A stretch of 55,348 nucleotides of DNA from Sandaracinus sp. Lineage in GTDB: Bacteria > Myxococcota_A > Polyangia > Polyangiales > Houyiibacteriaceae. Position numbers and translations under genes: made by a program. This document shows, in pieces, positions 42,655-51,711 of the stretch. The notes below the pieces were generated by a model. The model saw only the letters and a program-made list of their open reading frames with translations, ran no database searches and was not told where the DNA came from. The DNA lies in contig JACKEH010000026.1 in assembly GCA_020633125.1 (NCBI GenBank), positions 1 through 55,348 of the forward strand. Reading direction: 5' to 3'. The stretch's first letter is position 1. Each line of letters starts with the position of its first letter.

Positions 42655-42676
42655 AGGTCGCGAGACGACGCGGCGC

Positions 42677-44464
42677 TCAGCGCGGCATGATCGTGAGCGA
42701 GACGAGCGCGTCCTTGCAGGCGGGGCCGCCGGGACCGCCGGTGCGCCTCGTGCCGGTCTCGCCGCGCGCGCCGAGCAGACCACCGAAGAGAAAGCCCGCC
42801 TCGTCGCTTCGGCTGACGTAGCCAAAGAGCGAGGTACCCGACGGCGGCAGGAAGTTCGCCCGCGGGATCGCGTCGTCGAACGACTGCGAGAGCAGAAGCA
42901 TGTCGCCCGGCGCGCCTTCGACCGAAGGGAAGATCGAGTCGTCGTTGCGGTCGCAGCCCACGCCCGCCCAATCACGCACCGGGTTGGTGGTCCGCGCGCC
43001 GCGAAGCGCGGTCAGCACCGCCCAACCCGGATGGCCGTTGCCGTCGCGGTTGAGGTCGAAGCGGTAGCTGCTCGGCTCGCGCGATCCGACCGCGCGGTAG
43101 AACACCGACTGCGCGAGGTCGTGGCCGTTGCCGGAGGAACCGAAGTCCGCGCAGAAGTCGTCGTCGTGCCACGACCGGCACATCGCCTCGGTGCCGCATT
43201 GGTGGCCGTTGTCGCCCTTGAAGCACTCCGCGACGCGGGTCCATCCGTCGACGTAGAGCGGGAGGTCGTCGTCGGTGCGGTGCAGGACGAGCACGAGCAA
43301 ATCACCCTCCGCGCTCCCCGACGGTCGGTCGATCACGAGGCCCTGACCGTTCGAGTCGTAGGTCTGGGTCGTGCCGACGTGCGTGATGCCGCGGCTCGGC
43401 GGTGGGGGCTCGCTGACGCCGGTGGTGACGACGAGCTCGGGCGGACGCGTGCCTTCGCGCGAGTCGAAGTCGGCGCCGTCGTCGTGCTCGGGAACGAGGA
43501 CGAACGAGAGCTCGCCCGACGCCGTCACCGCGCGGGTGACGTCGAGCTCGAGCCAGCCTCCGGGCACGTTGCCGGGGTTGGCGACGACGCTGCCACCCGC
43601 GCGCGGTCGCGTCTCCCAAGTCACACGTTCTTCGTCCCACGCGTTGGTGGTGACGGAGACCGCGGGGCCGTTCGGCGAAGGGTTCGTCACGTAAAGCCGA
43701 AGCACGGCGCGCTGCACCGGCGCCGTCAGCCGAGGCACGTCGAAACGAAGCATCGTCTCGTAGGTGTCGGGCGCGCGGTCGACGAGGAGGTCGGGTTCCA
43801 TGCCGTAGTTCGTGCTCGGATTCGCGGCGTCGACGAACGCATCTGCGACCGGCGCGAGCACGAGCCGCTGCGGCGTGCTCCCCGAAGGCGGCGCGCCCGC
43901 GCTCGGACGATCCACCCGCAGCTGCGTGCGCGGCACCACGGGCTCGCTCGCCCCGCTCGGAAGCGAAGGCGGCGCGCAACGAAGCACGGCCGTCGCCGAG
44001 CCGCCGTTCTCGTAGTACTCGAGGCGAATCGGGTACGCGCGCCCGGCGACGAGATCGATCGTGCCGCGGACCGTCGTCGCGCCTTGGTCGCGCCAGTTGG
44101 CGATCAGCGGCTCCGCGTCGTCGCCGACCCAGAGACGGATTCCGTCGTCGGACCGAACCGCGAAGCGATGCGGGCCCGACTCCTCCGCGAGGTAGAAGCC
44201 TTCCCAGCGCACGGTGAAGCGGTCAGCGGGCAGACCCGACGCGGGCGCGTTGCGACCCCAATCGAAGTTGATCGTCGCGTCGATGCGCGTGAGCCCGACG
44301 TTCGAGAAGTCGGCGTTTCGAAAGTACGTGCCGCGAAGGCCGGCCTGACCTTCGAGCGATTCGTCTGCGCCTTCCACGTCGAGCGGGGCCTCGGGATCCA
44401 GGTCCGCCACACACCCGAAACCGAGCGCGAGAGCGAAGACGACGACGGGGCGAGCTGCGTACAT
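42677..44464 (-). CDS. PA14 / DNRLRE-domain lipoprotein
   Basis: The ATG at 44464, behind AGGAGG, gives 595 residues with signal MYAARPVVVFALALGFGC. A PA14-type domain occupies about 40-175 (GLRGTYFRNADF, FTVRWEGFYLAEESGPHRFA, DDGIRLWVGDD). A DNRLRE/CBM-like module follows at about 205-355 (APVADAFVDAANPSTNYGM, MLRFDVPRLTAPVQRAVLRL, WLELDVTRAV). A C-terminal ~230-residue beta-rich part has several Cys (ECFKGDNGHQCGTEAMC). PA14 and DNRLRE modules usually bind carbohydrate, so a surface glycan-binding role is likely. The 445 bases upstream (44465-44909) hold no gene I can support. Confidence 0.85.
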   Translation of the reverse strand: MYAARPVVVFALALGFGCVADLDPEAPLDVEGADESLEGQAGLRGTYFRNADFSNVGLTRIDATINFDWGRNAPASGLPADRFTVRWEGFYLAEESGPHRFAVRSDDGIRLWVGDDAEPLIANWRDQGATTVRGTIDLVAGRAYPIRLEYYENGGSATAVLRCAPPSLPSGASEPVVPRTQLRVDRPSAGAPPSGSTPQRLVLAPVADAFVDAANPSTNYGMEPDLLVDRAPDTYETMLRFDVPRLTAPVQRAVLRLYVTNPSPNGPAVSVTTNAWDEERVTWETRPRAGGSVVANPGNVPGGWLELDVTRAVTASGELSFVLVPEHDDGADFDSREGTRPPELVVTTGVSEPPPPSRGITHVGTTQTYDSNGQGLVIDRPSGSAEGDLLVLVLHRTDDDLPLYVDGWTRVAECFKGDNGHQCGTEAMCRSWHDDDFCADFGSSGNGHDLAQSVFYRAVGSREPSSYRFDLNRDGNGHPGWAVLTALRGARTTNPVRDWAGVGCDRNDDSIFPSVEGAPGDMLLLSQSFDDAIPRANFLPPSGTSLFGYVSRSDEAGFLFGGLLGARGETGTRRTGGPGGPACKDALVSLTIMPR

Positions 44465-44909
44465 GCGATCCTCCTGAAGAACGAAGCGAGGCGACGAGAC
44501 GGAGTGATGCGACGCAGCCGCAGCCCACGAAGGGCGCGCCGTCGTCCCGAACCACTGCGAGTCGAAGTCCCGGTGCCTCGCTGTGCAGCGCGCGTGCCGA
44601 CGCGATTCGCGACGCTCGGGCGATCGGTTGTGCAAGGAGTTGCACCTCGCACCGGGCAACCACGTCGGAGCGGGGACTCTCGACCCGAGCATGCGTTCGC
44701 AGGTCGAACGACGGACGAACGCGATTCAAGAGCGAAAAGAGACGCTTGCGCGGCTCCGGTGGGCGCCCGTTCAGCGGCTCGTCGAAGGCTCACCTCGAGC
44801 GCGCGCACGGACCGAACGGAGGTCCATCGGGCACGCGACGATCTCCTTCGCGCGGGATGCCGCTTCAGCCGACGACCCGTGGCGCCGCACCTGTCCAGCC
44901 ACGATTCGC

Positions 44910-46013
44910 TCAGGGCGCGTACGCGACACCCACACGCACCAGGATCGCACGTCGCACGACGACGTCCTCGGAGGTGCGCAGCACGAGGTGGGCGTCGAGC
45001 TCCTCGGGCGGCATCCAGTAGAGCAACGCCTCGGTTGGCGCCTCGAGGCTCGCCGGTAGCTCGGTCGCTTCGGCGGGCGACTCGTAGCCGAGCAACTCGG
45101 CATCCCACGCACGCCGGAAGGCCGCCAACTCGTCGCCGCTCAGCCCGAGCTCGCGTGCCCCGGCCGAGAGGCGCGCGATCGCCACCGTGGGTCGCGACTC
45201 CGGATCCTCCGCAGGAAGCGCGGGGAGCTCACTCGTCGCACCGGGAGCCGGAGGCTCGACCACCCGCAACACCGTCTGCGCACGCGTCGCACCACGGCGC
45301 ACGTGAATCAATCGACCTGGAATCGCGCCGCCTCCACGATGCCGCACCGTCAGTGCGCCGTCGTCGGCCCGCGTCACCTCGAGCGGCAACGGCGTGCTCG
45401 GCATGCCGGCGCGGTAGAAGAGGTAGTCGAACGACGCGCCGTTCACCTCGAGGCACGCACCGTCCGCGGTCTCGATCGTCGCGGGCGCCAACGCCGCTTC
45501 GCAGAAGCCGTCGGGGGTTTGGCAGACGGGATCGTCGGCGCTCGGGTACTGCCGCTCTGCGCACGCACCACGATGCGCGCGCACGTTTCGCCACGCGACC
45601 TCCGCGGGACGCCCCTCCGCGACGGTGGGCCAATGCTCGACCACGCTGCCGTTCGGCACACGCACACCGAGGTCGAAGCGGCGTTCGTCGACACCTTCGG
45701 GGAGGTGCGCGTAGATCACCGGCTTGCCGCCGGCGCGCATGCGGAGCGTGCCGTTGCCGATGCCGATGCCGACGTCGCTTCCGATCCCTTCGGAGCCACG
45801 CAGGATCGCCGAGAGGTCCGGGGCACGAACGGGCGGGCGGGCCAGCGCCACACGCTCGCCCCCGACGCGCTCGCTGATCAGGCCCCACTCGTGAAGCTCG
45901 AGCGGCTCGCTCGGCGTGGGTGCTTCGACCTGCGGCGTCGGCTCGGGCGGCAGGGAAGGCGGCGTGGAATCCCCACACGCGGTGGCGAGAAGAAGGAGCA
46001 GGCTTCGGCGCAT
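44910..46013 (-). CDS. Uncharacterised lipoprotein (LHEWG type)
   Basis: A 367-residue protein with a short signal MRRSLLLLLATAC before Gly-Asp and a Pro/Glu linker to about residue 38. It then reads LELHEWGLISERVGGERVAL, an opening I have seen in other myxobacterial and planctomycetal secreted proteins of unknown function. A beta-rich core follows with VIYAHLPEGVDERRF and HWPTVAEGRP. Three Cys lie close together near the middle. The end is helical and then a final strand pair. No catalytic motif is recognised. The 321 bases upstream (46014-46334) show only GC-rich sequence with no supported feature. Confidence 0.65.
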   Translation of the reverse strand: MRRSLLLLLATACGDSTPPSLPPEPTPQVEAPTPSEPLELHEWGLISERVGGERVALARPPVRAPDLSAILRGSEGIGSDVGIGIGNGTLRMRAGGKPVIYAHLPEGVDERRFDLGVRVPNGSVVEHWPTVAEGRPAEVAWRNVRAHRGACAERQYPSADDPVCQTPDGFCEAALAPATIETADGACLEVNGASFDYLFYRAGMPSTPLPLEVTRADDGALTVRHRGGGAIPGRLIHVRRGATRAQTVLRVVEPPAPGATSELPALPAEDPESRPTVAIARLSAGARELGLSGDELAAFRRAWDAELLGYESPAEATELPASLEAPTEALLYWMPPEELDAHLVLRTSEDVVVRRAILVRVGVAYAP

Positions 46014-46334
46014 GCCGAGACCTTACTGGTTCTCGTCCCCGCGCGCGGCGCGAACTGGGCGACCGCGATCGACGCGAACCGTTCGCACGACGTGTCGAGC
46101 GGCCGCCACTTGCACGGATCGCACTCCGTGCGAGCGGCCGAACGCTCGGCGGTGGGAGGGGGCCCCGATCCGACTCGGCCGTCGGGAGAGGGAGCGCGCC
46201 AGCGCGCCGCCCCCTCGAGACGAAGGAAGAGCATGAATCGATGCAACGGATTCGTGCTCTCAGCGCGTCCGCTCGCACGAGAGAAGACGGGCCGGAGCGC
46301 GAAGCCCCGACCCGCCGTTCCCCCACCGCGTGAT

Positions 46335-47108
46335 TCAGTTCGTGCCGCGGCAGCTGAAGTAGAGGTAGTCCTGGTCCACGTCGTTGTTCAGCACCTCGAA
46401 GCGCCGCCAACGCCGCGCGAGGAAATACGCGTTGGCGATCGAGTTGACCTCGCCCTTGGGCACCCAGAGCTGCTTGTAGGTGTGCCAGCCGGTGATGGTC
46501 TTGTAGCGGAGACGAATCGTCACTCCGCCGCCCTTCGCGTGCACGGCGCCTTCCATCGTCAGACCACGCTTCTCGCACCACGCGTTGCCGGTGCTCGGAA
46601 AGCAGAAGAGGTAGTCGGCACCGCTGCGGCAGTAGGTGTCCTCGAACTCGCTCCAGGTCAGCGCTTGGCTGGCCGCGCCCACGTCGCCATCGACGCGCGT
46701 GACCGCGTCGGTCGGTGCCGCACCGTCGAGACCCGCCACGTCGCCTTCGAGGTCGAGGTCCGCCGACGCGAGCTCGGCGCCCAACTCGATCGCGCGCGCT
46801 TCGGCGACGGCCAGCGCGGTCGGCGCGTCTTGCCCGGTGAGGCGCGTGTAGAAGTCGACGAGACGCTCGTCGGACGCGCGACTCGGTGCCTCACGCGCGA
46901 TCGCGATCGAGGGATGGCGCGTCAGCACTGCGAGGTCGCCTTCGCCCAACGAGAAGAACTCGTAGACCGAGCCACTCTCGAGCTCGACCTCGGCGAGCGT
47001 GAGCGCCTCGGCTTCCGCCACCACCTCTTCGGTCGTCTGCGTCGCGCAGCCGAACGAGCTCGTCAGGCCCGCGAGCGCGAGCACGATTCCGCAAAGCTTC
47101 GTCTTCAT
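46335..47108 (-). CDS. Uncharacterised lipoprotein
   Basis: The ATG at 47108 follows GGAGG and opens 257 residues with signal MKTKLCGIVLALAGLTSSFGC. An acidic Ala/Glu/Leu-rich helical half (EEVVAEAEALTLAEVELESG) precedes a basic, aromatic C-terminal domain of about 110 residues with four Cys (TYCRSGADYLFCFPSTGNAW, CEKRGLTMEGAV). This looks like a compact secreted fold. The acidic first half could act as a pro-region for the basic second half, which is inference. No family is recognised. Confidence 0.68.
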   Translation of the reverse strand: MKTKLCGIVLALAGLTSSFGCATQTTEEVVAEAEALTLAEVELESGSVYEFFSLGEGDLAVLTRHPSIAIAREAPSRASDERLVDFYTRLTGQDAPTALAVAEARAIELGAELASADLDLEGDVAGLDGAAPTDAVTRVDGDVGAASQALTWSEFEDTYCRSGADYLFCFPSTGNAWCEKRGLTMEGAVHAKGGGVTIRLRYKTITGWHTYKQLWVPKGEVNSIANAYFLARRWRRFEVLNNDVDQDYLYFSCRGTN

Positions 47109-47319
47109 CTCAACCTCCGCGCACCGTCCGTGGTGCGCGAGGAGATAGGACGCGACGCGCTTCGGCCTGACACCGAGGACGTCGTTTTTCGATCGTTGCT
47201 CCCGCGATCGAACGCGAAGACCGCTCGCAACGACGCTCCGAGACGCTACCGGGCGCGACCGTGGGGCTCGAAGGTCGGTTCTGACCCGACACGACACGGT
47301 CCCTGGTAGCGTCGACCTC

Positions 47320-47790
47320 ATGCGAATCACAGCCTGGCTTCTGCTCGTCGTGGCGTGCGGTGGCGCCGAGTCTCCGAGCACGTCGTCGACCGAAGACGAA
47401 GGGGAGAGCTCCGGCGCGATGACCGAACCCACGACGCACACGCCGGAGCCAACCCCCACGACGCCGACGGAGCCCGCGTTCGTGCACGGCGGCCTGCGCT
47501 GCATGCACGTCACGCCGGAGGGCGAGCTCGCGTCGTGCGAAGAGATCTCCGAGGCCGGCAACGACGCCCCGAGCGCCGAAGAGAACTGCGCGATGCTCGG
47601 CGCGCGCCTCGAGCCCGGCGCTTGCCCGACCGCCGAGCGTGTCGGCCGCTGCCACGCGATGGACGGCCCCGAGCTTCGACCGGTGTACCCGATCCGCATC
47701 TCGTACTACCGCAGCACCCTGGTCGCCGACGCGGCACGCGCGATGCGCATCTGCGCCGATCTCGACGGCACCTTCGTCCCCGAGCCATGA
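47320..47790 (+). CDS. Small lipoprotein with Thr/Pro/Glu tether
   Basis: A 156-residue protein with signal MRITAWLLLVVAC, then GGAESPSTSS. A low-complexity spacer of Ser, Thr, Glu and Pro runs to about residue 52, followed by a ~100-residue domain with five Cys (GLRCMHVTPEGELASCEE, ENCAMLG, GACPTAE, GRCHAMDG) and a last one near the end. No family is recognised. Its TGA overlaps the ATG of the next gene by four bases, so the pair is coupled. Confidence 0.68.
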   Translation: MRITAWLLLVVACGGAESPSTSSTEDEGESSGAMTEPTTHTPEPTPTTPTEPAFVHGGLRCMHVTPEGELASCEEISEAGNDAPSAEENCAMLGARLEPGACPTAERVGRCHAMDGPELRPVYPIRISYYRSTLVADAARAMRICADLDGTFVPEP

Positions 47791-48242
47791 GCTTCGCGAT
47801 CACGCTCGGCACACACGACACCTCGTCGCTTCGGCGAGCGCTGGCCGACGCGGGCGTGCGACAGAACGTGTACGCGAGCCGCCTCTTCGACGAAGGCCAC
47901 GTCGTGCCGGGCCCCGCGCGGATCGTGCACGTCGTGGTGAAGAGCGCGGCCGAGCTCGGCGCGCCGGATGGCGACACCCTCGACGGGATGATCGCGCGTG
48001 TGCGGCCCGCGGGTCTCGTGCCGGGCCCGCTCGAGCTCGCCGCGTACCTGCGGCTCGCGTGGCGCGACCAACCGAGAGGTCCCCGTGTCACCGTCGTGTC
48101 GCTTCGACCGACGCCCGAAGAGACCTCACCGCGTGGCTTCTACCTTCGCCACGACGACGAGGGTCTTTGGCTCCGCGGCTACGTCGCGTCGGACGATTGG
48201 GTCTTCGAGCCGACCGAAGGCCTCGCGTTCGTTCGGACCTGA
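47787..48242 (+). CDS. Uncharacterised soluble protein coupled to a lipoprotein gene
   Basis: A 151-residue protein from the ATG at 47787, within an ATGA overlap with the preceding lipoprotein gene. It has no signal or membrane segment: MSFAITLGTHDTSSLRRAL at the start, then alternating strands and helices (RIVHVVVKSAAELGAPDGD, FYLRHDDEGLWLRGYV) and no Cys. I do not recognise a family. The coupling to a surface lipoprotein suggests shared expression. The 270 bases that follow, up to the YqiJ-like gene, hold nothing I can identify. Confidence 0.6.
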   Translation: MSFAITLGTHDTSSLRRALADAGVRQNVYASRLFDEGHVVPGPARIVHVVVKSAAELGAPDGDTLDGMIARVRPAGLVPGPLELAAYLRLAWRDQPRGPRVTVVSLRPTPEETSPRGFYLRHDDEGLWLRGYVASDDWVFEPTEGLAFVRT

Positions 48243-48512
48243 GCGCATCGCACGCGGCGCTCCGCCCTCGAAACACGGCGGCCACGCCCGATCCCGAGGC
48301 TTCGCGAGCTTCTCCTCACGCGTCGCGAGACACCTTCGCGCGTTCGCGCGCCCGAAAATCGGAGGAGCGCCGACCGATTTCGTCTTCCCTCAGGCGCTCC
48401 GCGTGCGCACCCATTTCGCTTCGCGCGTCCCCGTGCGAGCCTCCAGCCGGCTCGCGGGGACGAGTCGAAGGCACGCGCCTCCCGGGGCGCGCGGCACCTC
48501 GTTCTTCGAGGG

Positions 48513-49295
48513 ATGTTTTTCGAGGGGATTTCTTTCGTGGACGAGTTTCTCGCCATCGCCACGTCGTTTCCGACCGCCGTCTACGCGGCGCTCCTGCTCA
48601 TGTCGATGATCTATTGGCTCATCGGCATGATCGGGTTCGTCGACGGCGACGCCGGCCTCGACGGGGCGGGCGCGAAGATCGACGGCGCCGCGGACGGCGC
48701 GCTCGAGGCCGCCAGCGCCAAGATCGACGGAGCCGCGGACGGCGCGCTCGAAGCGGCAAGCGCCAAGGTCGACGGCGCCGCCGAAGCGGTCGAAGGCGCC
48801 GGCGGTGTGCTCGCTTCCGTCGCGTCGATCCTCGGTCTGCTTCGCCTTCGCAACGCGCCACTCACCATCACCCTCACCGCGCTCTGGCTCTTCGCCTTCG
48901 CGTCTTCGTTTCTCGGCGCGCGCTACGTCGCGCCTCTTCTCCCCGGTCTGCTCGGCCAGCTGCTCGTGCTCGTCGGCGCCTTCTTCGTGGCGGTTCCGTT
49001 CGCGTCGTTGGTCACGCGGCCGCTCGCGGGTGTGTTCGCGAAGAACGTCGGTCGCAGCAAACGCGACCTGCTCGGTCGAAGCGCGCGCGTGCGCATCGCC
49101 GCCGAGCCCGGCGAGCGCGCGCAGGTGCGCGTGCGCATCGGCGGCGACGACTTGCTCCTTCGTGTTCGCGCCGAGACCGCGCTCACGAAGAACACCGAAG
49201 TTCTCCTCGTCGATTACGACGCGGAAACCGACACCTTCGTGGTCGAAGCGATGTCGGAAGTTCTTGACGCAGGTTCGGGCGATCCCCAACGGTGA
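48513..49295 (+). CDS. YqiJ-like (OB-fold, DUF1449) inner-membrane protein
   Basis: A 260-residue membrane protein placed directly before the flotillin, as yqiJ precedes yqiK in E. coli. An N-terminal helix (FPTAVYAALLLMSMIYWLIG) is followed by a 45-residue insert made of repeats (IDGAADGALEAASAK). Two or three membrane helices come next (TITLTALWLFAFASSFL, LPGLLGQLLVLVGAFFVAVP). A C-terminal OB fold of NfeD type reads LLGRSARVRIAAEPGERAQV, then VLLVDYDAETDTFVVEAM. OB-fold partners of SPFH proteins help build or regulate membrane microdomains. The ATG at 48513 is used; GTG at 48537 with AGGGG ahead is an alternative. The flotillin starts 102 bases downstream. Confidence 0.8.
   Translation: MFFEGISFVDEFLAIATSFPTAVYAALLLMSMIYWLIGMIGFVDGDAGLDGAGAKIDGAADGALEAASAKIDGAADGALEAASAKVDGAAEAVEGAGGVLASVASILGLLRLRNAPLTITLTALWLFAFASSFLGARYVAPLLPGLLGQLLVLVGAFFVAVPFASLVTRPLAGVFAKNVGRSKRDLLGRSARVRIAAEPGERAQVRVRIGGDDLLLRVRAETALTKNTEVLLVDYDAETDTFVVEAMSEVLDAGSGDPQR
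48675..48809 (+). repeat. 45-bp in-frame repeat in the YqiJ-like gene
   Basis: Copies begin at 48675, 48720 and (partial) 48765, each starting AAG-RTC-GAC-GG. They encode K(I/V)DGAADGALEAASA, a 15-residue amphipathic helix unit placed right after the first membrane segment. Confidence 0.85.
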
Positions 49296-49397
49296 GCCCG
49301 CTTTTTCGGAGGGGGCCGGCGCACGTGCAGCCACGTGTGCGCAGGTCGACGTGTGCGCTCTCGTCGTCCTCCACGACGTGAGCACGAGGATGTGTCC

Positions 49398-51524
49398 ATG
49401 GACTCGAACACGATCATGATCCTGTCGGTCGCGGGCGGCGGCGTACTGCTCGTACTCGCGATCGCCGTGACGCTCGCACGTTTCTACCGAAAGGTGGACC
49501 AAGGCCGGGCGCTCATCGTCAACCCGCTCCGGGGTGAGCCCTGGGTGACGTTCACCGGCAGCGTGGTGTGGCCGATCATCAACCGCGCCGAGATCATGGA
49601 CATCTCGGTCAAGACGATCGAGATCGACCGTCGCGGCAAAGACGGCCTCATCTGCAAGGACAACATTCGCGCCGACATCTCCGTCACCTTCTTCGTGAAG
49701 GTGAACAAGACGCCGGACGACGTCCTCAACGTCGCGCAGCTCATCGGCTGCCAACGCGCCTCCGATCAGCAGACCATCGAGAACCTCTTCAACGCGAAGT
49801 TCTCCGAGGCCCTCAAGACCGCGGGCAAGAAGTTCGACTTCACCGCGCTCTACGAGGAGCGCGAGCAGTTCCGCAAGGAGATCGAAGGCGTCATCGGCCA
49901 AGACCTCAACGGCTTCACGCTCGAAGACACCGCGATCGACTACCTCGAGCAGACCCCGATGGAGCTGCTCGACGCCGAGAACATCCTCGACGCCGAAGGC
50001 ATCCGGAAGATCACCGAGATCACCGCGGCGCAGAACATCAAGACCAACGAGCTCCGGCAGGACGAGCGCATGCGTGTCGGCGCCGAGAACCTCAAGGCGG
50101 ACGAGGCGGTCTTCGAGTTCGAGAAGCGGCGCGCGGAAGCCGAGGCGAAGAAGAACAAGGAGATCTCCGAAGCGCAGGCGAAGGCCGAGAACGAGGCGAT
50201 TCGCGTGCGGGATCTCGAGCAACGCATGACGCTCATCGAGCGTCAGAAGCACGAAGAAGCGGTCGCCATCGCGAACGAAGCGAAGCTGCGTGGTGTCGCG
50301 GTCGCGGAGAAGAACCGCGAGCGCGAGATCGCGGTCGAGCAGGAGCGCGTGGAGAAGGCGCGCATGCTCGAGCAGATCGCCCGCGAGCGCGAGACCGAGC
50401 TCGGCCGAATCCAGAAGGACAAGGAAGTCGAGGTCCAGAAGAAAGAGATCGCGGACGTCGTGCGCGGCCGCATCGTCGTCGACAAGACCGTCGCGGAAGA
50501 AGAGGAGCGCATCAAGGATCTGCGCGTCGTGGCCGAGGCGAAGCGCGCCAAGGAAGCGGCCGTGATCGGCGCCGAAGCGACGGCCCAAGAGGTGCTCATC
50601 AAGCAGGTGAAGGCGGCCGAAGCCCACGAGGCGGCGGCGAAGCTCGAAGCCAAGCAGCGGCTCACGTTGGCCGAGGCGGACCTCGAGGTCGCCGACAAGG
50701 CGGCGCGCGCGAAGATGCGCATCGCCGAAGGCGTGCAGGCCGAGACGGCCGCGCCCGGACTCGCGCAGGTGAAGGTGCGCGAAGCCAACGCGCAGGCCCT
50801 CGAGAAGGAAGGTCTCGCGAAGGTGCGCGTGGACGAAGCGAACGCGCAGGCCGTGCAGAAGCTCGGTCTCGCCGAGGCCGAAGTGGTCCGCGAGAAGCTG
50901 AAGGCGGAAGCCACGGGCGAAGAAGAGAAGGGCCTCGCCGAGGCGCGCGTGAAGGAAGCGACCGCGGTCGCCATCGAGCGACAGGGCCTCGCCGAAGCGC
51001 AGGCGATCGAGAAGAAGCTCGTCGCCGAGGCGAAGGGTCTGTCCGAGAAGGCCGAGGCCATGAAGGCGCTCGACGGCGTGGGCCGCGAGCACGAGGAGTT
51101 CCGCATCCAGCTCGACAAGGAGAAGGAAGTGGAGCTCGCGGAGATCGACGCGAAGAAGGACATCGCGCATGCGCAGGCGAGCGTGATGGCCAAGGCCATG
51201 GAGAGCGCGAAGATCAACATCGTCGGCGGCGACGGCGCGTTCTTCGATCGCTTCGTCAAGGCCGTGTCGCTCGGGCAGTCCGCGGACGGCATGATCGACA
51301 ACAGCGAAACGATTCAGAAGCTGCTCGGCGAGTACCTCACCGGAAACGGGAGCTTGCCGGCGGATCTGAAGGAGGTCCTCAGCCGACCCGCGCTCGACTC
51401 GACCGCGATTCGGAACCTGACGATCTCGGCGGTGCTCTCGAAGTTCATGTCCGGCGCCGACGGCGTCACGCGCGAGAAGCTGCAGAAGCTGATCGACCGC
51501 GCCAAGGACATGGGCCTCGAGTGA
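49398..51524 (+). CDS. Flotillin / SPFH-domain protein (YqiK-like)
   Basis: The ATG at 49398 (GAGG eight bases ahead) starts 708 residues. One N-terminal membrane anchor (IMILSVAGGGVLLVLAIAV) precedes an SPFH/Band-7 domain to about residue 200 (RRGKDGLICKDNIRADISVT and FFVKVNKTPDDV; DLNGFTLEDTAIDYLEQTP). A very long Glu/Ala/Lys-rich coiled coil runs from about 205 to 610 with the EANAQA and GLAEA repeats typical of flotillins, and a C-terminal helical domain follows. It is longer than most flotillins (usually 450-550 residues), mostly through the coiled coil. Flotillins oligomerise into membrane microdomains. The YqiJ-like protein and the DUF3686 ATPase gene flank it. Confidence 0.93.
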   Translation: MDSNTIMILSVAGGGVLLVLAIAVTLARFYRKVDQGRALIVNPLRGEPWVTFTGSVVWPIINRAEIMDISVKTIEIDRRGKDGLICKDNIRADISVTFFVKVNKTPDDVLNVAQLIGCQRASDQQTIENLFNAKFSEALKTAGKKFDFTALYEEREQFRKEIEGVIGQDLNGFTLEDTAIDYLEQTPMELLDAENILDAEGIRKITEITAAQNIKTNELRQDERMRVGAENLKADEAVFEFEKRRAEAEAKKNKEISEAQAKAENEAIRVRDLEQRMTLIERQKHEEAVAIANEAKLRGVAVAEKNREREIAVEQERVEKARMLEQIARERETELGRIQKDKEVEVQKKEIADVVRGRIVVDKTVAEEEERIKDLRVVAEAKRAKEAAVIGAEATAQEVLIKQVKAAEAHEAAAKLEAKQRLTLAEADLEVADKAARAKMRIAEGVQAETAAPGLAQVKVREANAQALEKEGLAKVRVDEANAQAVQKLGLAEAEVVREKLKAEATGEEEKGLAEARVKEATAVAIERQGLAEAQAIEKKLVAEAKGLSEKAEAMKALDGVGREHEEFRIQLDKEKEVELAEIDAKKDIAHAQASVMAKAMESAKINIVGGDGAFFDRFVKAVSLGQSADGMIDNSETIQKLLGEYLTGNGSLPADLKEVLSRPALDSTAIRNLTISAVLSKFMSGADGVTREKLQKLIDRAKDMGLE

Positions 51525-51530
51525 AGAGGG

Positions 51531-51564
51531 CGCGACCCGCGGTGCACACACGCCGCGGGTCGCG
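51531..51564 (+). terminator. Perfect 12-bp stem-loop between flotillin and ATPase genes
   Basis: CGCGACCCGCGG (51531-51542) pairs with CCGCGGGTCGCG (51553-51564) around TGCACACACG, six bases after the flotillin stop, and GTTCTTCTC follows. It could end most transcripts and leave a smaller share reading into the ATPase gene, or force the ATPase to use its own promoter in the remaining 147 bases. Confidence 0.65.
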
Positions 51565-51711
51565 GTTCTTCTCGTCGCATGCCGCCCACGTCGGCGACGC
51601 GCGACCGAGAGCCCCCGCCGCATCGCTCGACCCGTCGACGGACGTCGCTCCGTCGTACGTGCCGCCTCTCGCGCACCCGTTCGTTCTCTCCTCTCGGAAG
51701 TCGAAGCCGTC

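Noticed and set aside
44465..44909. Possible gene in a 445-base gap
   Set aside because: No frame with a plausible start, hydrophobic core or typical codon use.
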